Shown: positions 38,930 to 45,432 of the stretch, piece by piece
Numbering within the stretch: position 1 is the stretch's first letter
Layout: each line of letters starts with the position of its first letter
Origin: an uncultured Clostridium sp.
GTDB lineage: Bacteria; Bacillota; Clostridia; Peptostreptococcales; Peptostreptococcaceae
NCBI GenBank assembly: GCA_945931665.1
Contig: CAMEPL010000013.1
Span: 1-45,432, forward strand
Direction: 5' to 3'
DNA length: 45,432 nucleotides
Position numbers and translations under genes: made by a program
The notes under the pieces: model-generated
Databases searched by the model: none
What the model was told of the DNA's origin: nothing
Seen by the model: only the letters and a program-made list of their open reading frames with translations

Positions 38930-41626
38930 TTATGCTTTTGCAATTTTTACAGCACACACTTTATATTCTGGTGCTTTTGCAAATTTATCAAGTGCTGCAT
39001 TTGTCAACCAGTTAGCATTTCCATCAGGGAAGTGGAATGGCATCCAAGTTTCGCCTGGAGATACTTTAGTTCCAACAACAGCAGTTGTCTCTATTTCACC
39101 ACGTCTTGATGCAACTTTTACTTTATCACCGTCTTTAATTCCTAGAGCATCAGCATCTTTTATATTCATTTCTATAAATGATTTACCCGCTATTTCCATT
39201 AATTCTGGAGTTCTACCAGTCATTGCTCTAGTAGTATAGTGATATAATATACGACCAGTCATAAGGATATATGGATACTCATCATCTGGTAATTCAGCAG
39301 ATGGAACATATTTAGCTGGATAGAAGTATCCTAATCCTCTAGCAAATTTACCTACATGTAGTATAGGTGTTCCTGGATGATCCTTACTTGGACATGGCCA
39401 TTGTAAGCTTCCAACTTCATCAAGTCTCTTATGGCTTATACCAGAAAAACTTGGAGTTAATGAAGCTATTTCATCCATTATTTCAGCTGAAGTTAAATGA
39501 GGTTGAGGATATCCCATTCTGTTTAATAAATCAATGAATATATCTGTATCTAATCTCATTTCTCCTTCTAGCTCTACAGCTTTACGTACTCTTTGAACAC
39601 GTCTTTCTGTATTAGAGAATGTTCCTTCTTTTTCAGCATAACTTACTCCTGGTAATATAACATCAGCATATTGTGCTGTTTCAGTCATAAACAATTCATT
39701 CATTACTAAGAAATCTAAACTTTCTAATGCTTTAATAATATGATGTGTATCTGCATCAGTTACGACTGGATCCTCACCAAAGATATATAGACCTTTTATA
39801 TCACCTCTTATAGCAGCTGGGAATACTTCTGTTGCTTTTATACCTGGTTTTGGATTTAATTTAACTCCCCAGGCCTTTTCAAATTTAGCTAATACTTCTG
39901 GATTGTCAACTTTTTGATATCCAGGGAAATCAGTAGGCATAGCACCCATATCACAAGCACCTTGAACGTTGTTTTGTCCACGTATTGGGTTGACACCACA
40001 ACCTTCTCTACCTAATTTTCCAACTAGCATTGCCATATTTGACATTGACATAACACCCTCTGTACCAGTTGAATGTTCTGTAACACCTAAACAATACATG
40101 ATTGGAGCTTTATCAGCTTTAGCATACATTATTGCTGCTTTTCTTAAATCATCAGGATCTATATTGCATATTTCAGCTACCCTCTCTGGAGTATAATCCT
40201 TAACTATTTCTTTTAGTTCTTCGTAACCTTCAGTACGAGAATTTATAAAATCTAAATCTTGAAGTCCTTCTTCTATGATTACATGCATTATACCATTAGC
40301 AAATGCAACGTTTGTTCCAGGTTTTAATTTTATATGCACATCTGCTTTCTTAGCTAAATCTATATCACGAGGGTCAACTACTATTAGTTTACATCCTCTT
40401 TGTACAGCTTGACGTATTTGCATACCTATAACTGGATGTGCTTCTTCTGGATTTGATCCAACTAACATAATTAAATCTGATTCTCCTGTTGTATCTGCTA
40501 TTGTATTAGTCATGGCTCCTGAGCCTAGTGTCATCGCAAGACCTGCGACAGATGGAGAATGTCAGACACGAGCACAGTTGTCTACGTTGTTGTTACCAAA
40601 TCCACAACGAACTAGTTTTTGCATCATATATATATCTTCGTTTGTTGAACGAGAACATGCAAAACCAGCTAATGCATCTGTTCCATAATTTTTCTTTATA
40701 TCTAAGAATTTTGTTGCTACTAAGTCTAACGCTTCATCCCAAGTAGCTCTTTCAAATTCTCCTGTTTCTTTATTTTTTATTAAAGGATATTTTATTCTAT
40801 CCCCTGAGTGAACGAAATCAAAACTTCCTGAACGACCTTTTACACATAATAAACCTTTATTTGATGGACCATTTGCAGCCTCAACATCAACTATTTTATT
40901 ATCTTTTACTAATAGATAATATTGACATCCTGTTGCACAATGTGGACAAGTTGTTAATACTTTTTTATCTATTTGATATTTACGATAATTTTTTCTTCTC
41001 TTCATTGTAAGAGCGCCTGTTGGGCAAGCTTGAACACAGTTACCACATGATTCACAGTTAGTATCTGCCCAATCTATATTAAATGGAGTTCCTATTGCAG
41101 AATCAAATCCTCTTTCCATAGTATCTATTGCTCCACGTCCTACTACTTTATGGCAAGTGTTTACACATCTATGACATAAAATACAAAGATTTGGATTATA
41201 TGTGAAGAATTTATTAGAGTCGTCTATTGGTAATTCAGTTTGTTCACCGTTATAAGTAGTTCTTTCTATTCCATATTCAAAACATAACTCTTGAAGTTTA
41301 CAATCTCCATTTGATGGACAAGAGAAACAGTCAGTTTTATGGTTTGAAAGTAGCATATCAAGAATACTTCTTCTTGCATTTCTTACTTTTTCACTGTTTG
41401 TAGTTACAACAAGTCCCTCAGCAACTTGTGCAGTACAAGCAGTTTCCATTTTTGTTCTACCCCTGCTTTCTATTTCTACCATACACATTCTACAAGAACC
41501 ATCTGGTAATAAATCTTTTATATAGCAAAGCGTAGGTATTTTAATTCCAACGCTTTCAGCTGCATGTAATACACTTGTACCTTTTTCAGCTTCAACTTGG
41601 ATTCCATCTATAGTTAACTTAACCAT
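38930..41626 (-). CDS. Formate dehydrogenase alpha subunit, selenocysteine form, with NuoG-like N-terminus
   Basis: 898 residues when TGA at 40564-40562 is read as Sec355; the reading frame continues straight through. C34, C45, C48, C64 bind [2Fe-2S]; H96, C100, C103, C109 the NuoG-type cluster; C148-C158 and C191-C201 two [4Fe-4S] clusters; C227, C230, C234 and C261 the FDH cluster; the rest is the molybdopterin domain. This layout matches NAD-linked FdsA-type subunits or FdhF fused to HylA. With the NuoE/NuoF genes upstream it should oxidise formate to reduce NAD(P), perhaps bifurcating with ferredoxin. AGGAGG precedes the ATG. Confidence 0.95.
40532..40564 (-). promoter_or_regulatory. SECIS element in the second Sec formate dehydrogenase
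   Basis: After TGA (40564-40562) the minus strand forms TCGCA/TGCGA with loop GGTCT at 40543-40539. The loop sequence and the 21-nt distance from the TGA are the same as in the fdhF element at 25055. Confidence 0.85.
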
Positions 41627-41824
41627 ATTACTTCCTCCTTAAATTTTAATTTATGTCTAATTCTTAATTGATAAATTTTTAAATCATACTAATTCATCAT
41701 ATTATTTTCTTAGTTAAATTCACGTTTTATCATATTATTTTATTTAGCAATTTTTAATCTTATATTTAATTTTTATGTATTTTACTTTATTTAATTGTTT
41801 TATGCAATTTTATAATCTATATAT

Positions 41825-43696
41825 CTATTCAGCATAAATAGCATCAAATTTACAACCTTCCATACAAGCTCCACATTTGATACATTTAGTTGTATCAATA
41901 ACATGAGGTTCTTTCTTTTCACCAGTAATTGCACCAACTGGACAATTTCTAGCACATTTAGTACAACCTTTACATTTATCTGGATCAATTTTGAAAGTCT
42001 TTAATGCAGAACATACATGAGCTCTACATTTACCATCAACTATATGTTCTTCATATTCATGTCTGAATAATTCTAGTGTACTTATAACTGGAAGTGGAGC
42101 ACTCTTACCAAGACCACATAAAGACATGCTTCTCACTGTTTTTGCAGTTTCTTCTAGCTTATCTAAATCTTCTAAAGTACCTTTACCTTCAGTTATCTTA
42201 TCTAATATTTCAAGCATTCTCTTAGTACCTATACGACATGGCGTACATTTACCACAAGATTCTCTTTGTGTGAAACTCATGAAGAAACGAGCAACGTCAA
42301 CCATACAGCTGTTTTCGTCCATTACAACAAGTCCACCAGAACCCATTATTGCATTAAGTTTTTTAACTGAGTCAAAGTCTAATGGTAAGTCTAAGTGTTT
42401 TTCAACTAAACATCCACCAGATGGTCCACCTATTTGAACAGCTTTGAATGGAACACCATCTTTAACACCGCCACCTATATCATAAACTATTTCTCTTAAT
42501 GTAGTTCCCATTGGAACTTCTATTAATCCAGTATTATTAACACTACCTGTTAATGCAAACGCTTTCGTACCAGGGCTACCTTCTGTACCAAATCCTCTGT
42601 ACCAATCAGAACCTTTTGTTATTATCATAGGAACATTTGCATATGTTTCAACGTTGTTTAATACTGTAGGTCTTTCAAATAAACCTTTTTCAGCAGAACG
42701 AGGTGGTTTAACCCTTGGCATACCACGATTACCTTCTATAGAAGCTGTTAATGCACTACCTTCACCACAAACGAAAGCACCAGCGCCTCTATTTATATGC
42801 AATCTGAAACTAAAATCAGTTCCTAATATATTATCTCCAAGTAATCCACATTCTTCTGCTTGAGCTATAGCTATTCTCAAACGTTCAACTGCTAATGGGT
42901 ACTCAGCACGAACATATATATATCCGTTTTGAGCCCCTACTAAGTAGGCACCTATCATCATACCTTCTATCATTTTATGAGGGTCACCTTCCATGATACT
43001 TCTGTCCATGAATGCACCTGGGTCACCTTCATCACCATTACATACTACATATCTTTCAGTAACTGGCTGTTTTGCAACTTCTGCCCATTTTTTACCTGTT
43101 GGGAAGCCAGCACCACCACGACCTCTAAGTCCAGATTTTAATATTTCTTCTAATCCTTCTTCTTTAGTCATATCAAATAATACTTTTTCTAAACCTTCAT
43201 ATCCGCCAATTGCTATATATTCTTCTATGTGTTCTGCATCTATATGACCACAGTTTTTAAGAACTATACGAGTTTGTTTTTCATAGAAAGGTATAGATTC
43301 TTGGCTGACATAAGATTTGCCATTTTGTTTATATACTAATCTATCTATTACATTTCTTTTTAAAATAGTTTCATTATAAATTTCTTCACAATCTTCAAGT
43401 TGAACTTTTACATAAAGTATGTTTAAAGGTTCAATTCTCATTAATGGTCCCATTTCGCAGAAACCATGGCATCCACTTTTCTTAACTTCTGGATGTGGAA
43501 CATGTCCTTCAAACTTTACTTCTACATTATCATTGTCTCCAACAAGTTCTTTCATTTTTTCGTATATAAATTGTGATCCACCTGATATACAACCAGTACC
43601 TCCACAAATTAATATACGTATAGGAGTTGCGTCAATTTTTGATTTTGCTTCTTTACGAATAGCTTGTAATTGTTCTCTAGTTTCTATTCTTTTCAT
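41825..43696 (-). CDS. NuoF-like flavoprotein subunit (HydB/HylB type)
   Basis: 623 residues from ATG 43696, one base after the NuoE stop; the longer frame overlaps that gene. Order: thioredoxin-like [2Fe-2S] domain (C31, C36, later CHGFC), FMN/NADH domain (GRGGAGFPTGKKW, GDEGDPGAFMDR), the [4Fe-4S] site ESCGKCTPCRIG, and a C-terminal 2x[4Fe-4S] ferredoxin domain (CKGCTKCARNCP, CIKCGACMEGC). This domain set is shared with HydB/HndC subunits of electron-bifurcating hydrogenases, hence a bifurcating formate dehydrogenase is possible but not proven. Confidence 0.93.
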   Translation of the reverse strand: MKRIETREQLQAIRKEAKSKIDATPIRILICGGTGCISGGSQFIYEKMKELVGDNDNVEVKFEGHVPHPEVKKSGCHGFCEMGPLMRIEPLNILYVKVQLEDCEEIYNETILKRNVIDRLVYKQNGKSYVSQESIPFYEKQTRIVLKNCGHIDAEHIEEYIAIGGYEGLEKVLFDMTKEEGLEEILKSGLRGRGGAGFPTGKKWAEVAKQPVTERYVVCNGDEGDPGAFMDRSIMEGDPHKMIEGMMIGAYLVGAQNGYIYVRAEYPLAVERLRIAIAQAEECGLLGDNILGTDFSFRLHINRGAGAFVCGEGSALTASIEGNRGMPRVKPPRSAEKGLFERPTVLNNVETYANVPMIITKGSDWYRGFGTEGSPGTKAFALTGSVNNTGLIEVPMGTTLREIVYDIGGGVKDGVPFKAVQIGGPSGGCLVEKHLDLPLDFDSVKKLNAIMGSGGLVVMDENSCMVDVARFFMSFTQRESCGKCTPCRIGTKRMLEILDKITEGKGTLEDLDKLEETAKTVRSMSLCGLGKSAPLPVISTLELFRHEYEEHIVDGKCRAHVCSALKTFKIDPDKCKGCTKCARNCPVGAITGEKKEPHVIDTTKCIKCGACMEGCKFDAIYAE

Positions 43697-43697
43697 A

Positions 43698-44180
43698 TTA
43701 TTCGCACTCTCCTTTCTTAAGTTCTTCAATTACTTCTATAGCTTTGTCTGGAGTCATCTTTGGATGTACTTTGTCATTTACAGTCATAACTGGAGCAAGA
43801 CCACAAGCACCTAAACATGATACTATTTCTATTGTAAATAGCATATCATCAGTTGTATTTTTTCCTTTTCCTAAACCTAAATGTTTTTGTAATGCTTCTC
43901 TTACTGGAACTGATTTACGTACATGACATGCTGTACCATCACATACTTTAATAACGTATTTTCCTTTTGGATCAAAAGAAAAGTTTTCATAAAAAGTTGC
44001 AACACTATATGCCTTTGCTAGTGGTATACCTAATTTATCTGCAATGTAAGAAAGTAATTCTCCTGGCAAATAACGATACTCTGCTTGCACATCTTGCATG
44101 ACTGGAATTAAAGAACTTGGTTTTGCACCATGAAGTTCAATAATCTCATCTGTCTTTTTATAATAAGACTGCTCTAGCAT
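43698..44180 (-). CDS. NuoE-like [2Fe-2S] subunit (HydC/HylC type)
   Basis: 160 residues. C80, C85, C122 and C126 in VCDGTACHVRKS and SCLGACGLAP are the ligands of the NuoE-type [2Fe-2S] cluster. It forms a module with the NuoF-like protein that exchanges electrons with NAD(P)H. It is the first gene of the unit nuoE-nuoF-fdhA(Sec)-fdhA(Cys), behind a promoter at 44206-44236 and a GGGGAGGG ribosome site. Confidence 0.94.
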   Translation of the reverse strand: MLEQSYYKKTDEIIELHGAKPSSLIPVMQDVQAEYRYLPGELLSYIADKLGIPLAKAYSVATFYENFSFDPKGKYVIKVCDGTACHVRKSVPVREALQKHLGLGKGKNTTDDMLFTIEIVSCLGACGLAPVMTVNDKVHPKMTPDKAIEVIEELKKGECE

Positions 44181-44205
44181 ATTTTTCCCTCCCCTATTTG
44201 TTAGA

Positions 44206-44236
44206 ATTATAAAATGTCACTATCTAGAAATGTCAA
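44206..44236 (-). promoter_or_regulatory. Likely promoter of the formate dehydrogenase operon
   Basis: TTGACA (44236-44231) and TATAAT (44211-44206) on the minus strand with a 19-nt spacer; TTTATA at 17 nt is an alternative -10. It lies downstream of the terminator at 44333-44376, so this operon need not depend on the riboswitch further up. Confidence 0.5.
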
Positions 44237-44332
44237 TTCTGTACTTAATTAGTCTTTTTTAATAGATAACTACTATTTGTACATACTCCTGTTTATATAT
44301 TAGTTTAAAAATCAAATATTTTTCTATAACAA

Positions 44333-44376
44333 AAAAGAACTTTATATAAAAATTATCTCTTATATAAAGTTCTTTT
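44333..44376. terminator. Strong bidirectional terminator upstream of the FDH operon
   Basis: A perfect 17-bp stem (44333-44349 with 44360-44376) and a 10-nt loop, with T-rich sequence on both sides. It separates the FDH promoter from the second riboswitch. Region 44377-44847 is very AT-rich and I see no gene or RNA in it. Confidence 0.8.
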
Positions 44377-44847
44377 CTATTTTGTTATTTATTTTAATTA
44401 TTTATTTTAATTACGATTTTTTTCGATGTTTTTTTGCATAATAATACAAATTTCTTTATTTTAAAGAAATTTTATAGGTTAACTATGTTTCTTTATTAAA
44501 TTTACCTTTTTTGTTTATTGTTTAATATATTATGTATTTATTATACTAAAATACAACCATTCTACTTAATACACTATTAAACAATATACTACTTTCCTTT
44601 GATAAATTTATATCAATATATAGTCATTTTTTTATCAATTTTTTAATATAACTTCATCATATTTATATATTATATAATTTTTAATATAATTTCTGTTTGT
44701 ATAACAACAAAAATTATATTTTTAGAAAATATAATTATTGATTAAAAATTATTATATTGACATTTTCTTGAACACTTTTAAATATAGATTTGGGAGTATG
44801 TATAAATTATCTATACTTAATTCTAACTTATATTTTTTATAAATAAA

Positions 44848-44890
44848 ATAAAGCTGCATCCTCTATTTGAAAAATAGAAAACACAGCTTT
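44848..44890 (-). terminator. Terminator behind riboswitch copy 2
   Basis: The minus strand folds AAAGCTG...TCTATTT with AAATAGA...CAGCTTT around TTC, followed by ATTTTATTT. It shares sequence with the moeA-leader terminator (TTTTCTATTTTT), which indicates that the two leaders are copies of each other. Confidence 0.75.
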
Positions 44891-44959
44891 TTGTACAAAT
44901 TTGAAGCCTTAAAACTCGTAAAATAGCATAGTACACCATTTTCGAAGTTATAAAGCTTT

Positions 44960-45098
44960 CATATCTTCTACAACACTTTTACCTGTAATCACCTTTTCAA
45001 ATACGGAAGGCTAGTCGGTTTCCCTTCTAACCCAGAAGTACTTTTAGCACTTGGCTCAATATCATAGATTAAGATCCTTAGATATTTTCGCTCGGAGA
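44960..45098 (-). promoter_or_regulatory. Moco riboswitch candidate, copy 2
   Basis: Conserved blocks occur in the same order as in copy 1: CTCCGAGCGAAA, TCTAAGG, TGAGCCAAGT with hairpin AAGTGC/GTACTT, GGTTAGAAGG-GAAA-CCGACTAGCC (GNRA stem, two mismatches), and TTCCGTATTTGAAAAGG. A terminator follows. No gene lies between it and the terminator at 44333. Class assignment rests on similarity to copy 1 and the neighbouring Mo/W enzyme genes. Confidence 0.65.
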
Positions 45099-45131
45099 AA
45101 ACATACTATTCAATTTTTAAGATTATAGTTA

Positions 45132-45140
45132 ATTGTAGCA
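45132..45140 (-). promoter_or_regulatory. Extended -10 promoter for riboswitch copy 2
   Basis: The minus strand reads TGCTACAAT about 35 nt before the first conserved block. The -35 is weak. The remaining bases to 45432 are AT-rich with no feature seen. Confidence 0.4.
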
Positions 45141-45432
45141 TACTTTAGTTTGTATATCATTATGTTTTTGGAATTTTTTACAATTAATAATCTTTATAAG
45201 GATATTATTTTTCTACTTTAATATATATTATTTATAGAGTTTATATCGATAAAAATCTATTAAACTATTGAGATATCTTGGCTGGCAATTTTTTAACTAA
45301 TACAGAATATTGAATACAATATATTCAAAAATACTTTGCTTTTTTTAAAAAAAAGACCGACTTTTTAACAATTTTATCCAATTATATACTATAATTATTA
45401 TAGATTATAAATACTGTCCAAATTTAGTTAAA

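Noticed and set aside
40534-40564. Apparent nonsense break splitting the 38930-41626 gene
   Set aside because: Same recoding signature as fdhF, and the neighbouring paralogue has Cys at exactly this codon; a true nonsense mutation is unlikely.
41800-41988. 62-codon minus-strand frame overlapping the NuoF-like C-terminus
   Set aside because: Alternative frame of the ferredoxin domain; composition is an out-of-frame artefact.
44377-44847. Possible small gene or ncRNA in the AT-rich stretch
   Set aside because: No frame with a ribosome site, no conserved structure and no convincing promoter; a TTGACA at 44757 has a 20-nt spacer to a poor -10.
44960-45098. Cobalamin or c-di-GMP riboswitch as an alternative identity
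   Set aside because: The B12-box and the c-di-GMP aptamer cores are absent, and the other copy precedes moeA, which favours the Moco class.

Overview
The window is low-GC DNA with strong AGGAGG-type ribosome sites. Its gene set fits an anaerobic Clostridia genome, most likely a relative of Clostridioides in the Peptostreptococcaceae. That placement rests on gene content and order, not on a database search. The central theme is formate, hydrogen and CO2 metabolism by selenium- and molybdopterin-dependent enzymes, with most of the cofactor machinery encoded alongside.

Layout. Positions 1-1390 hold a short accessory patch: the tail of what looks like a type I restriction R subunit, a GIY-YIG/DUF4357 protein and a 77-nt imperfect palindrome. 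Positions 1391-5550 (minus strand) hold rlmD, an unrecognised membrane protein, and an NSS-family sodium symporter with a 32-residue MetS-like partner. Positions 5964-17695 (minus strand) are core genome: pyk, pfkA, dnaE, then the murB-PHP-rapZ-yvcK-nudix-whiA block. Positions 18070-24099 (minus strand) hold a formate/nitrite channel and the selenium genes in transcription order selA-selB-selD-yedF. On the plus strand next to them is tRNA-Sec (24287-24383, anticodon TCA), followed by a four-gene operon (24635-29324). This encodes a selenocysteine formate dehydrogenase, two four-cluster ferredoxin-like proteins and an [FeFe] hydrogenase, a set resembling hydrogen-dependent CO2 reductase or formate-hydrogen lyase without a membrane module.

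Positions 29680-35784 (minus strand) hold molybdenum cofactor genes (mobA, moeA, mobB, a MoeA-like protein, moaC, moaA, a MOSC protein, a mogA/moaB homologue). Positions 36021-44180 (minus strand) hold a second formate dehydrogenase system: NuoE-like and NuoF-like subunits followed by two tandem 898-residue catalytic subunits. The first has an in-frame UGA (Sec355) and the second has Cys at the same position. Two related leader RNAs, probably Moco riboswitches with terminators, occur on the minus strand: one before moeA (about 35042-35186) and one near the right edge (about 44960-45098) with no gene directly behind it.

How it works together. SelA, SelB, SelD and tRNA-Sec supply selenocysteine insertion for both UGA-containing dehydrogenases, each of which has a matching SECIS-like hairpin. 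The Moco genes supply the pterin for all three dehydrogenases, and the FNT channel may move formate. FdhD, the MoaD/MoaE molybdopterin synthase and a molybdate/tungstate transporter are not in the window and must lie elsewhere if the systems work.

The strongest candidates for something new are the Sec/Cys dehydrogenase pair with a hairpin between them, and the duplicated Moco-type leader, whose first copy overlaps the end of mobA and whose second copy is gene-less.
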